Shown: positions 43,764 through 55,702 of the stretch, piece after piece
How the letters are laid out: each line of letters starts with the position of its first letter
Position numbering within the stretch: the stretch's first letter is position 1
DNA from: Argentina anserina
Taxonomy: Eukaryota; Streptophyta; Magnoliopsida; Rosales; Rosaceae
Direction of reading: 5' to 3'
NCBI RefSeq assembly: GCF_933775445.1
Contig: NC_065874.1
Location: 23,196,501 to 23,260,500, forward strand
Length of the DNA: 64,000 nucleotides
Translations under genes and position numbers: made by a program
The notes under the pieces: model-generated
Database searches by the model: none
Seen by the model: the letters and a program-made list of their open reading frames with translations, nothing else
Told to the model about the DNA's origin: nothing

Positions 43764-45383
43764 CTACACTGATGGGCTGGATAGCAAGGAAAAGACTTGA
43801 GAAATCCAATATTGCTCTCCAGCCCTACCTAGAAGGTCCACCATGCAAGAGTAATGTTTAAGTTTTGGGGAGATACTGAATTTATTTTCCATCAAGGAGA
43901 AATACTTTCGGCCTTCTTCAACCAAACCTCCATGGCGACATGCAGATAATACCCCAAGAAATGTGATCTCATCGGGCTTCAATCCAGTATTTATCATCTC
44001 TTCAAAGTACGATATAGCATCTTGTGCATGTCCTTTAAGGGCTAAACCACAAATTATGGATGTCCAAGTGAAACAATTCTTTCCTGGCATGTCCGAGAAA
44101 ATATTGAGAGCTTTTTTGATGTTCCCACACTTAGCATACATGTCAACAAGGGCAGTCCCTAGGGCAACGTTGAGCAGAAGACCGTGTTTTTCAATATAGT
44201 GGTGAACCCATATTCCAACATCAACTGCTCCAAGTTGTGAGCATGCAGATAAGCAGCAGAGCATGGTTATTTCATCCGGATTTACGCTCATAGCTCGCAT
44301 TTCATTAAACAGGGCCAACGCCTCCTTGCTACGTCGAGCTTGTACATATCCACTAATCATTGCATTCCATGGCATAACATTCCTCTCTGGTACCGAGTAC
44401 AAAAGGCGGTGAGCAACCTCCAAAAGCCCATGTTTGGCATATCCCACTACCATCGTTGTCCATGACACGATAGTCTTCTCTTTCATGTTGTCAAATAATG
44501 CTTGAACTGCCTCAAGATCCCCACACTTGGCGTACATGTCCATAAGTGCATTGGCAAGAGAAGTCGTCAACTCTACTCCATTCTCTTGAAACACCGATGA
44601 AACTTCCTCCCAAGGCTCAAGTCCTCAAACACGAAGACACCACCCCAATCATTGTCACTCGATTCGGCTCAACCCTCTCCACCACCATTTCCTCATAAAC
44701 CCGCAACGCCTCACGTGCCAACCCACTTCTTACATCCCCATGAATCAAAAATTCCAAGACACCAAATCTCTCACAGCACTTTCATCAAACACCTTCCTCG
44801 CATCCCCTAACTCCCTGCATGTCACAAACATATGAATCGTCGAATTGGTAACAAATCTATCACAATCCCTATCACAATCCAACCCAACTTTGAACACAAG
44901 CCCAAGTATCACACGTCCCATAACCTTCCATAGCAAACCAGAGCAGACTCCTAGTACTATCGGGAAAGTATAGTTATCCGGCCTCGGCCCTCCATTTCTC
45001 AACATGTCCATGAACATTAAAACAGCTCCTCTCGGGTTTCCGCTCTCCGAAAACCCTCGGATGATCACATTCCAACAGAAGGAGTTTGGGTTGTGGACAT
45101 TGCGTAAAATCTGGGTAGCATAGTTGAGATTTCGGCACTCTGAAAGAGCACAAAAGGCAATGAGGCGGCTGGCAGCGAGGCCGTCTGAGATGAAGCCGGA
45201 AATGATCATCTGAGTTTGGATTTGCTTCAAGTGGGACATGGATTTGGATGATTCTAGTAGGGAGAGAAGTGGGTTTGCTTGAACTGATTTGTGAGTGGAG
45301 TTCCATTTGTGAGCTGAGAGAGAAAGGAGATGGTGTGAAAGTTGGGTTGGAATCAAACGTTGTGGTGGTCGAAGACTCAACAT
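43764..45383 (-). pseudogene. SLO1-like pentatricopeptide repeat gene, frameshifted and 3'-truncated
   Basis: Resembles Arabidopsis SLOW GROWTH 1 (At2g22410), a mitochondrial E-class PPR RNA-editing factor. From ATG 45383 a first frame holds HLKQIQTQMIISGFISDGLA, ASRLIAFCALSE, SFCWNVIIRGFSESGNPRGA and ARKVFDESAVRDLVSWN, then meets TGA at 44745. Coding similarity continues in other frames (RSGLAREALRVYEEMVVERV, RVTMIGVVSSC). It is recovered from about 44590 as NALMDMYAKCGDLEAVQALF, IVSWTTMVVGYAKHG, LSACSQLGAVDVGIWVHHYI and HYSCMVDLLGRAG. At least two single-base-scale indels are needed. After LLGRAG (near 43822) similarity ends, so the E and E+ editing domains are missing. PPR genes are normally intronless, so splicing is unlikely to explain this. 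Confidence 0.88.
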
Positions 45384-46299
45384 ACAGAGACGATGTTAAT
45401 GTTTGGTTTTGGCAAACCTCTCTAAAACCCTTTCAAACTCATAAATCACTACTTCTTGAGTCGAACGAAACTCCTTGTCACCAAAATTAAACGATCAAGG
45501 GTGACTACATGTGTGAAGTGATGGTTCATACTTTGTGTTGGAACATATGCTACGAAATCCTCACTGATATTCCTTATATTCATATATACAAGGTAAAATC
45601 CACAAATTGTTGACAGCTACATGTCTACAATGCTAGAGATTGGCCAGGATTAAACCTTGTCAACGAATGCATGACTTTGTTAGAGGCATGGCATGTCCAA
45701 GAATGCCAAACTTTGTCGACTTCGCTGCTGAAGAAATGCGAGAATGTGTCACTGAAGCATCGAGAGTACACGCAATTGAGGCTAATTCTAGCCAAACTTG
45801 TCAACGAAAGTGCAATTTTGGAGACACAAGTTTTCAGAAAATCCACATCGACTGTCCCTCCATTAGCACTCATGGTATTAGTCGTCCCATAACTCGTTAA
45901 CTAGCTAATCTGACGACGAAATTAATAGAGTTGAGTAGGTTTGGCAAGCATTATTTCAAGCATGAAAAATAGGTCACTCTCAACATGCAGAAGCACTCAT
46001 ACCCTATCGTAAATTAAGTTTGCTCATATTAAAATTGGGAAACCAATCCGAACTGGAACATGTTTTTGTTGTAAGGACTGATTTTTATCACCCACTAGGA
46101 CACGATTTACCAAGTCATCTCCTTCTATATAGCTACATACTTGGATCAGGATTTCAAAATCAGTTATACATATGATCCTTCGTCAAAAAACCAACTCTAG
46201 CCTACAGGAGAAAATCATGAAATACAAAAGTAGTTATCGGTAGCTATTTCTCACGAGGAAGACAATGACGTCGTCCGTAGTTGTGAACGTAGGACAAGG
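45384..46299. other. Spacer
   Basis: Shared promoter side of two divergent pseudogenes. The overlapping ORFs at 45625-45900 on both strands have no domain. Confidence 0.5.
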
Positions 46300-47589
46300 A
46301 TGAGTATTACAGAGAGAACAAGAAGGAACTGGTCTGACCTCGAATTGGAGCTATTAAAATTGACCTTGAGAAGACTTCCTCTCGTCGACATCTCTCGTTT
46401 TAAAACCGTTTGCTCGTCCTGGAATGCCGCTGCAGAGACATATATCTCCGGCCAGGCGGTTTACAAACCTTTGGTGCCTCAAACTCCATGGCTCATGCTC
46501 CCTCGAGATCACAGAGACGGTGATACTGACCGCTTCTTTTGAGCCTCTCCGAGAAAAAGGTCTACACTTTCAGCAATCTGTTTCAAGGCTTCGCTGACGA
46601 TGACAAGTACTTGCTGGGTTCATCACACGGGTGGCTGCTGCTGTTGGACTCGAAGACACAAAAATCAGTACACCTTTTTAACCCTATCTCTAGGGTTAGA
46701 ATTATACTCCCACCTCTAGGGTTTATAGTTTCCCGAGTTTCACACAATCAATTTCAGTTTGAGGTTGGGGACATATGACATATCCCATCAAAACAATTGA
46801 TTTCCAACCTCCGGAGAGGGCAGTACAGTTACAAACTATGTAGCACCAACACTTCTAAGGCCGGAGTGTCCGACACTCCCCGACACTCCTCGACACTTCT
46901 CCGACACGCCACGTGGCGTGTCAGTAATATTGACTTTTCCGACACTTCTCCGATACTTTAACCGACACGCCACATCATTATTTTAGATTAAAAAAACATA
47001 AAAACAAAACAGAATTAACCCAAATTTTGTTTCAGCCCCATCGTTTTCCTTTTCTTCTTTCCTTAGATTTATTTCTTTTGAATTGTTATGCAATGGAATG
47101 AACTTGAATCTTTTATGCATTATTTAATGTGTTATATATTTCTTTTATGCATTAATAAATATATTAAATTATATATAAATAGCCCGTGTCGACGCCGTGT
47201 CGGAATCTAAGTTTTTTAGATTTGCTGTGTCGCGGTGTCGCGCCGTGTCGGTGTCGCGGTATCGGTGTCGGTGTCGGTGCTACATAGGTTACAAAGATAT
47301 GGACGTCGACATTGGGTGGAATCACTAGGTGAGATTTTGCTCGTGGAGAGACTCAAGAATCCGCAGGTTTCCGGCCAGTTCTATATGAAGTTCATAAATT
47401 AAACTTCACTCCCAACAAGGTGGAATGTTTGAAGATGAAATGTTTGCAAGATCGGGCTATAGTCTTGAGTGAAGAGGAACCATCATCCATGTCAATATCA
47501 ACTCTGGATTTCCCAGAACCTAAACCAAACTCTATTTACGTAGCCAGACAAGATTGTTGCTTCACACGTTCAAAAGTCGACGCATAAAA
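46300..47589 (+). pseudogene. F-box/DUF295 (KIB-type) gene, broken and interrupted by a MITE
   Basis: The frame at 46300 gives an F-box (WSDLELELLKLTLRRLPLVD, then FKTVCSSWNAAAE) and reaches TGA after DTDRFF. One base-scale frameshift later, SLSEKKVYTFSNLF, YLLGSSHGWLLLLDSK and LFNPISRVRIILPPL follow, the usual DUF295 N-terminal part. It then stops at 46778. After a gap and a 452-bp MITE, RYGRRHWVESLGEILLVERL (from 47298) and LQDRAIVLSEEEPSSMSIST, LDFPEPKPNSIYVAR give the DUF295 C-terminal part, ending TAA at 47587-47589. The middle of the domain is missing. F-box/DUF295 proteins would act as SCF substrate adaptors; this copy cannot. Confidence 0.85.
46836..47287. mobile_element. 452-bp hAT-type MITE with 8-bp TSD
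   Basis: Terminal inverted repeats CTATGTAGCACCAACAC and GTGTCGGTGCTACATAG (16 of 17 match) are flanked by the perfect 8-bp duplication GTTACAAA (46828-46835 and 47288-47295), the TSD length of hAT elements. Subterminal regions are full of CCGACAC/GTGTCGG words, typical of transposase-binding repeats. The centre is AT-rich and there is no transposase. Confidence 0.92.
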
Positions 47590-48587
47590 TTTGGAAACCG
47601 ATTCAAAGGTTTAAGACCTATTACACCATCCAGGTAGATATATAGGTGAAAAGCTTAGTAAGTTAGGCCTTGCATAAAATCAAAACCTCATCACTTGCAT
47701 AAACTCCTGTATATTCAGGAGATGACAGATTGGTTGCTGAAATGAAGTGCAGGTTGAGTGTCATAATTAGATAAGGCTAGGGTCTTGCAACAACCGTACG
47801 TTCCAACTAAGAAACTCCGAGCAATATTTGTATGATTTTTCGTTGTCTCGTTTCGTAAGCGCGTGAGGCATCAATCATCTGATACATATGGTGAATGATG
47901 TCTGTAAAACTTAGGCAAGTACAACTAAAATTGCCCTTGCACTATAAACCCCAACATCTAGTGTCATTAAGCTCGAGCATGACAGAGCAACGTACTTAAG
48001 GAATTGGCCCAGCATGGCATGCCAAAACTAATAAAACCATGTTACGTTTTCTTTAATTTATGCAGTAAGTGATTGATCGACTTATAATAGAATTTACAAT
48101 AAGATATACCAATTGTAGGACAATTATATCATTAAACTAACAGGCAAATGTCTTCTATTTGGATCCACCTGAATGCAATTCCATCTGTCATCACCACCAT
48201 TAGTCCCAATTACTCAAAACCCCACATCATGATTGACCACTATATCAATCTCCTAGCGGCATTCGGAAAGGTGAGGCATCATAAAGGATTAATTTTTTTT
48301 GTTGGCTCTCATCAGTTTTTACTCTGGTTGATATCAATTTACCATCACTTTGTAATTGTTTTTGGGAACTACATAGTCAGACATAGAAAAGGAGCCACAT
48401 CAGGTCTCTAAAGTGAACAAACTCTTGATAGAACAATGTAGTCAAGAGAAATCCGCAATAAAAAAGCATGATAAAGGAAAAAGAAATAAAGTGGGATTTG
48501 TACAAGACCACCATGTCAAAGATTCTCATAGTGATGGGGCTTCAGGTTAACATTTTGGGCATGACAGCCTACTTAATTTGGATTGGG
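47590..48587. other. Spacer
   Basis: AT-rich with no recognised gene. The ORF at 48148-48411 is hydrophobic without a domain. Confidence 0.5.
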
Positions 48588-48616
48588 ACACGTGGCAGAC
48601 AGAAAGTGTATATATG
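48588..48616 (+). promoter_or_regulatory. G-box/ABRE core and TATA box of an unidentified transcript
   Basis: GACACGTGGC (G-box/ABRE core) is followed about 20 bases later by TGTATATATGA. CT-rich leader-like sequence follows. Confidence 0.4.
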
Positions 48617-48733
48617 ATTTGTCCTTCTCTTGTGTTGCACGCTAGGTTTTTATTCCATCATCATCTCCCTCACTCATTCATTTCAGCAGGCTGCCCACTG
48701 CTCTAGTATTCTTATTATTCCAATTTTTCACAT

Positions 48734-48812
48734 GCCTGACAGCCAAAGCCTCTGCACTTTCCCGACCAAAAGCTCAAAATCAGTTGGAGACGACCCAAGT
48801 CGAAGATTTGCC
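48734..48812 (+). other. Possible first exon, gene not identified
   Basis: Downstream of the G-box/TATA pair, ATG 48734 opens MPDSQSLCTFPTKSSKSVGD then DPSRRFAG, ending at GGTGTGTG, a weak donor. Composition is exon-like but no downstream exon or family match was found. Confidence 0.25.
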
Positions 48813-50042
48813 GGTGTGTGTTATTCTGTTAACACTAATTCGTACGTACCATTAGCAACCACAATTTGAAGTGTACATTTATACATGCGAGTTCTGTTTT
48901 TTTTACAACTCAATTGCGAATCCAATTAGTCATAACAAATCTTGAATTGCGTTACCAGTCATTACTCATTAGAGTTTGAGTCGTGTTATATCAAACGATC
49001 TGACTGTACTGCTCTGCGTTGAAGGCTAATGTTAGTGAGATCCCTGCAGCAACATGGGATATGTTATATCGATCAATATTACTGTGCTAAAGGGTTCACC
49101 AAGAAAATTTTGATGCAGTACTAGTGGTCCCTTGGCATAGATTATGAGCTTAGATAGGAAACAGGTAAGGCCTTTTGCTTTATAAGTTTGAGTCCCAACG
49201 AACCATAACAGACTGATACCAACTTTCTTTTAGGAGGAAGAGTCATATGGTTTTGGTGACCTATCTTTCAACCAAATCTGATTGCTCCTTTTCTATAAGT
49301 AAGCCAACCACTCGATGAAAACCCCAACCACAAATGCTAGGATTATTTGATGCGCGCATACTTTAGTTCAATGGGTGGTGGAACCAATGCATGCCTTCTC
49401 TCATGAATATTGAGTCTAGCACTAGCGATTGTCTGAGCTCACTCATATTTACAACGCGTATATGAGACTTGTATCAAAGCGTCACTTGCAACCTGTTTTC
49501 TTTGTGATATATATATATATCAGGCCACAATTAAATGGATTTTTTTTTCAATTTTCTTCTTCACAACATAATTAATAGTTTACAAATTAACCAATATGTT
49601 ATATATATGGCTCATGGCTAATTAAGCATCTTCGCAAGCATGATCGACATCATCGTTCCATTAAAAAAAAAAGACATCATAGTTCTCTTAATAATACCTT
49701 GAACCGTCCTAGATTCACACCGGCTCTCCTTCCTTTACCCATCGAATACCCTAATCCAGTACCCTAGATTTTCACATTATGTTGTAAAGTACTTTGAAAA
49801 CAACATTCGAATTAAAACGTAAAAAAACACCTAAATGCGCCCAGCAAAATCAAAAGTTGTGCGGAAAATGGCACCACTGAGCTATACGCTTATACGTTAG
49901 TCGAATCTTCAGGAGCCGAAATTCACAGTGATCAAGATGACGAAAAAGAAAAAGAGGACGACCTGACTATTTCTTTCTATAAATTTTTTATAGTTTTTAA
50001 AAAGGGTAAAAAGAAAAGGATAATCACTATTGACAAGTGGAT

Positions 50043-50054
50043 TTTTTTTTGACA
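50043..50054 (-). mobile_element. 12-bp poly(T)-GACA micro-insertion with 17-bp TSD
   Basis: The 17-mer ACTATTGACAAGTGGAT occurs at 50026-50042 and again at 50055-50071, separated only by TTTTTTTTGACA. On the minus strand this is TGTC plus a poly(A) tail between target duplications, as expected of a LINE-driven insertion that stopped almost at once. Confidence 0.65.
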
Positions 50055-50925
50055 ACTATTGACAAGTGGATGAAGAAGACTAAAGAAAAGGAAACGGATA
50101 AAAGCAAAGCAAAGGCATGCTATGATTCTGTAGCGTAGGACGCGTGACAGGCGATCCCAATCTCTCCTTATCAAACGGACTTCGCGTGTCACTGAAACCA
50201 CTGCCCACTCATAAAGCTCTCTCTCTCTAGAAATATAACACTAAAAGCCAATAGAGACAGAGCGAAAGCAGCAGCAGCAGAGGAACCCAAGCTCAGTAGC
50301 ACAAGCTGAAGCTGAAGAAGCGCTTCCAGAATAAGCCGGCAATGTCTGTTCTTCTCACTCCTATCACTCTTAAATTCTCCGATTTGGTTGATATGATGCG
50401 ATTGGAGATTAATGCTGTGTAATTAGGTCGATTTCAGTGAGTTTGGATCAAAATGCTTAACGATTTCGTTTTCTGATTCTTTGCGGACATAATCATGCTT
50501 TGGATTTTCGTAGTTGTTCTTCGTTTCGTTTTTGTTTTCCATTAGAGATTTGTTTTTGGATGAGAAGGAGAAATGTAGTGATGGATCTAGTTATGACTGT
50601 TGAATGTAGGAATCTGGCTTTTGATTTTTCCATTTTTTCGTCCAAGTTTCGTAAATGTGTGGTGATTTACACTCTTTGATGTGATTTGGTTATCTCATGG
50701 TGGATGAATTTGACTTGCAGGACTCTGTTGCGAAATTCGTGAATTGTCTCGGGGTTGATTTTGGCCTAGGAATTGACACCACGTGCTATTGGGAGTGGTT
50801 ATTTGTCGAAATTTCAGGTTCGGTTTACATCTGCTGATTGTTTGTTCATTACATTGTGTCTGGATGACCGATTCATATGTTGTGCAATTTAGATTACTCG
50901 GCTGAGTGAGTTGTAGTAGCTGAAG

Positions 50926-53900
50926 ATGAGTTGGAATCCGCATATGGGAATGGGAGTTCATTACCCCTACAACTGCTGTCCTTATAGCAATGCCGGAAGC
51001 TTTATGGACTATTTTGAAGGCCTCACGTATGAACATGTGAACTTTATTTTTTCTGGGGATTCACATGCTCAGGTACTATAGCGACGTATTTGTTCATTTT
51101 CAGCTGTCCAAATGTTGTGACACAAGTGATTTTTATGTCAAGGGGGTGATTCGTTTTTTTATGCAGTGTTTTATTTATTGCTCAGAAAAGAAAAATAGTG
51201 TCTTAATAGGTTGAATCAGTATGTGTTATTATGCTACCCGGATGTTGTTTTTGTTGGATTGCAATTGCAAACCTATACTGAAAGATGAGTGATTATATGG
51301 ACTCCCATGGTATTCTCACGGATACTGATCTTTTATTGCTTAGTTAAATGAAGTGTTATTCACGCAGATGTTTGAACATTGTATGGTTTGTCTGTAACAT
51401 AGACTGTACGTGTAAATCTGTATGTTTATTGCTTGTAATCAGAATACACTTCAGATATTTCAATTTCATTCAATTTCATTGTACATAAAATTTGATTCCT
51501 TCTTCCATGTGTAGGAGAGCACTTACCCATCAATGAACACGAACTATTACAAGTTTGGGCTAACTGAACCTGGGAATACTTCATATTACGATCTTGGTTT
51601 TCGTCATTCCTATGAGTTCAATGATCCTGTCGGACGAAGTGGTGATGAAACAAGGCCTTTGCAGCACTCTTCGATTCTTAATGAACAGAATGTGGCAAGG
51701 GATCCACTATGCGAAGGAATTGCAAACACTTCCACATGTGACAACCCCAGAGAATGTATGTTCTACATGCTCTTATTTTTTCTTATTTTCTTGTTTTAAT
51801 GAAGATGGGGTTTGGAGTGTTGATATAATATTATAGTCGACTTGTTTTCTATTTTGGGTCCTAACACCTGAAGATAAGACAATGGAACCATGGATAGATA
51901 TATTCAATGATCATCAGATTTCAAGCATGAATATTCAAGTTGCATTCTCTAAAGTATTTCTTTACTTTAGTACTACAGACATATTCTTTTTTTTTTTTGC
52001 AAAATAGAGCGCTGCCTATAATTTGATCATATACTTGCATTTTATATTCAAGAGGTTTGAACAATTTCATTAAGGACTATGAATTGGTGGAATATTGTCC
52101 TATTTTGTGGTCATGTCTCTTCTTTAGTTTGGGTACTTTGGCTGTGGCTGCTTTTCCTCTTTTGGTTTGGTCCTTCATTGATCTTAGGATGTTATAATGT
52201 TTTAACAGTTGACAACTTTTCACTCATACTGGCATATCCTCTTGTATTTCAGCCCTTCAGAGATACCAGAACTCCCAGGATTATCAGGTAATGCATAATT
52301 AGAATTTGTACTTGGTTGCTATTAAGTATTAATCATTTCATCATTTGTTTTATAATCTGCTTCAACTCACTCTCTCTCTTACATATATGATTGAATATAT
52401 ATACATATATATATATTCTACCCTATATGGAAGAAATAAGTTGTCAAATATCCTTGCCTAAAGCACTCCCTGCTGGTTTTATTGACATAATTCTACCTAA
52501 GTTTATAGTCAAAACTTTATTTAACCAAAATATTTGCTCTTGCTAATGTTGCATTGAAACTGTTCATATAAGTTTGTGTATATCTAAGAAACATCTTACT
52601 ATTGTAATTAGTTTTTTTTATGGTCTGGATGATATATGAAATTTTTTGATAATTGGAAGCTTTTGTATGTGAATTCTGCAGGTTATTTTGGAAGACAATA
52701 TTGACCCTGATAGCATGACTTATGAGGTTAGAGACAATGGTTCCGCACTTTCATTTAGCAACCAATTAGATGATAAGTTCTAATATCAAATCAACTGATC
52801 TGAATGTATTCATAGACATTCTCTATCTCATAGGAGACTATGGTCCCAATAAGAAATAAGGATTCTATGGTAACAAGGGAATGTATTTGCTAAGGTTTAC
52901 ACATGATTAAATTGATCTATGATTACATTCAGGAAATCATGAAAGTTAACTTTATGTTGTGGTACCTTCTGTTGATAGTACAGATTAGCTTCATTGATAG
53001 CAGCATTTCTTGTTCGCTAAATAATTATAGAATGAGTCTTTAGGATTTATTGGTTTGTGATAATGAGGAAACTCTCGAGATGCCTGGAATTGGGAATATC
53101 CTTGGGCTCAAATTCTTTTGTTCTTCTTGTAAGTCCATTTATGTTTCCTCACATGCTACATTCCATGCATACCATTGTAGAAGGTTCAGTTTCTTGCATG
53201 ATGCCCGGTTATGTGATGCTCGAATATCTCAAAAGCGTTGCTTCCTCCTTACACTCTTCCTTCAAATATTGTTAGAACTGATTTGAATAGTTTATGGTGG
53301 ATCATGACATATAAATTTATATCATTTCTGATTTTAAATGTTTACTGACCTTCTAGAAATTGGTTTCACCATTACTGGAGTACTGGAATAGAAGTTTGAT
53401 TGAGTAATTCATAAACCTGGCTAATATGATCAGATTTCACTCATGACTGAGTTTGTATCTAGTGTACTGTTCTATCCATGAGATTAGGGATTGAATTGCC
53501 AAAACATTAAAATTATGTTTGATAGTACTTTGTTTGCAGTAGACGTGTTATATGTTCACGTAGATGACTTTTTATTAATATATATTTGATGTTTATATTT
53601 ATCAATGCTGCATATTGTTTAAATGAGTACCTGAAAATATTCTGCTATTCAGGAATTACTAGAATTAGGTGAGGCAGTTGGAACTGAAAGCCGAGGTCTT
53701 TCCCAAGATCTGCTTTCTTTGCTTCCAATCTCAAAGTACAAGTGCAGCTTTTTCTCAAGAAAGAAATCACGATGTGAGAGGTATGTGGCAGAGGTTTTTT
53801 AGATGCACATCTTTGTTTTCAGCCAGAGGCTTTCTACTTGCATGAATTTCAAAATTGAATATGTCTGCAACTTTCCGTTTCATGTATGTGGCAGGTCTTT

Positions 53901-54205
53901 GTGCCATCTGTTTTTGTTCTTTTCATCTGCATAACTACTATTCTTGTTGGTTATAGGTGTGTAATCTGCCAGATGGAATATAAACGAGGGGACCGGCAGA
54001 TCACTCTACCTTGCAAACACCTCTATCATGCTGGATGTGGTACCAGATGGCTTAGTATGAACAAGGCAAGCTGTTTTAATGACAACTGTGTTTACAATCG
54101 TTTTCGCTTGTTAACCCATGTTTTGCTGACAATATCTTTCCGTGCCAGGCTTGCCCAATATGCTACACTGAGGTATTTGGTAATGGATCGACGAGCAAAA
54201 AGTAA
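50926..54205 (+). CDS. BB: BIG BROTHER-like RING-H2 E3 ubiquitin ligase
   Basis: BIG BROTHER limits organ growth by ubiquitinating growth regulators such as DA1-family proteins. Seven exons fit without frame loss: 50926-51072, 51515-51755, 52253-52287, 52682-52726, 53653-53780, 53957-54065 and 54149-54205, giving 253 residues against about 248 in Arabidopsis. Landmarks are the start MSWNPHMGMGVHYPYNCCPY, then NTNYYKFGLTEPGNTSYYDL, NIDPDSMTYEELLELGEAVG and TESRGLSQDLLSLLPISKYK. The RING-H2 CVIC...LPCKHLYHAGC...CPIC has all eight zinc ligands, and the end is TEVFGNGSTSKK. The last intron (54066-54148) starts AAG|GCAAGC, a GC-AG intron that splits the RING. A leader with (AGC)n and CT-rich sequence starts near 50230 and probably contains an intron. 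It looks functional. Confidence 0.94.
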
Positions 54206-54319
54206 TTCCAACTTTTATAATGAGGAGCCTTCATATATTGTTCTTTGCTTTTCAAATTTGGTTTATATAGGGTTGTGTTTTCTTCTATTTGTCCACGCTG
54301 TTTGTAGAAGCACTTGGTC

Positions 54320-54347
54320 GGGGGGGGGGGGGGGGGGGGGGGGGGGG
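54320..54347. repeat. Poly(G) homopolymer, about 28 bases
   Basis: An uninterrupted G run about 115 bases after the BB stop codon, in or just past its 3' UTR. The length may be affected by sequencing or polishing error. Confidence 0.8.
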
Positions 54348-54484
54348 TAGTGTTTGGAAGCATGGAATGACTTCTTTCATAATTTGTCTAATTTCTCTGG
54401 TGCTGATCCTAGAAACGAAAAGCCTAGCTTCCGATTTCGAACATATTACTAAAATAGGAAGTTTGTCTTTTCCAGACTTGCTTT

Positions 54485-54775
54485 AATGTCATGCGAGATT
54501 GCCTGTTTTGAATATTGTTCAGATGATATCCTATTGGCATGGTCTTTGTGGTCTGAACTCGGATGTCATTTCGGCAATAACGAAAACAGAGGCCTGGCTA
54601 GTGTAGTATTGATTTGCATCCTTTTGGTTTAATGTCATGCGAGATTGCCTGTCTTGAATATTGTTCAGATGATATCCTATGGCATGGTCTTTGTGGTCTT
54701 AACTCGGATGTCATTTCGGCAATAACGAAAACAGAGGCCTGGCCAGTCTAGTATCGATTTGCATGCTTCTGGTTT
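54485..54775. repeat. Head-to-tail duplication of a 146-bp segment
   Basis: AATGTCATGCGAGATTGCCT begins both copies (54485 and 54631). They share GATGTCATTTCGGCAATAAC and AGAGGCCTGGC and differ at only a few positions, so the duplication is recent. Confidence 0.92.
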
Positions 54776-55630
54776 TATTCAAAATGTTAACTGATGTGCA
54801 TCCCTAGAGTTTATAGGTTATCGTTACTTGAGCTTCTTCAACCTGATTCATTTAGCAACAACTATGGTGTTTCGTAATGTTCACCGGGTGGCATGCCCTG
54901 GTTCCAGGACTTCCACATTAGTTTTGTAGGATATTATGCGCAGATATTTGGCTCTACCTCAAAGCCCGCCAACCTTCTTATCTTCGTACCTCTACTCCGT
55001 CAGGTTCCTACAAATATTGAATAACAATGTGTGGTGTACTCGTGTTGGAACATCCAGGTATGGCAAGCGTCACATCTAAGACATCGATCTCAACTGAAAA
55101 AGTGACAAAACTTAGACCTATATAGTTCATGTGACATATCTCAATAGCAAATTGGGGTCTCTCCAGCGACCTTTGATAGCCTTTTACTCGCGTTACGTAC
55201 AAAGGAGTGGGAAACTTTTCACTAGTTAAGAACTCTACTCGGTCAGATCGAACCGAATATGATCATAGTTCATTACCAACATTAGAATTAAAGCGTTCGG
55301 TACATTGAGCAACTATTTACAAACCAAATTGCAGTATTCGGATGTATCAACCAAGTTTGTAGTTTTGGTCATTCGCATTACCACCTTTACAACAGGTATG
55401 TTTACAAGATGCATCTTTCTTTTCTGATCGAAACAACCCCAGTCGTTTATGACGTACTTTGAGTCTTTCATATAATCATTTGATTTCACTGTCTTCTAAA
55501 ATATATATGGATCCAGCCTGTTCTGGTGCATAAAAACAAACATGCCTCATCTATCAAAAGCGATTAGACGACTAATGTTTCTCTACAAAAGGGTGGAGCT
55601 CTAACCTTCACAAACACAAAAACTACTACT

Positions 55631-55647
55631 TTTTTTTTTTTGAAAAT
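55631..55647 (-). mobile_element. 17-bp poly(T)-GAAAAT micro-insertion with 17-bp TSD
   Basis: ACACAAAAACTACTACT occurs at 55614-55630 and 55648-55664 around a T run plus GAAAAT. It has the same layout as the insertions at 50.0 and 60.2 kb but a different sequence next to the tail. Confidence 0.55.
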
Positions 55648-55702
55648 ACACAAAAACTACTACTGCTTAGTGATTACTTCGCAATACAAACTAGTTCAAG
55701 AA

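Larger units (their letters stand above)
54206..55613. other. BB 3' flank and spacer
   Basis: Holds the poly(G) tract and a tandem duplication listed separately. Otherwise no gene is recognised. Confidence 0.5.
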
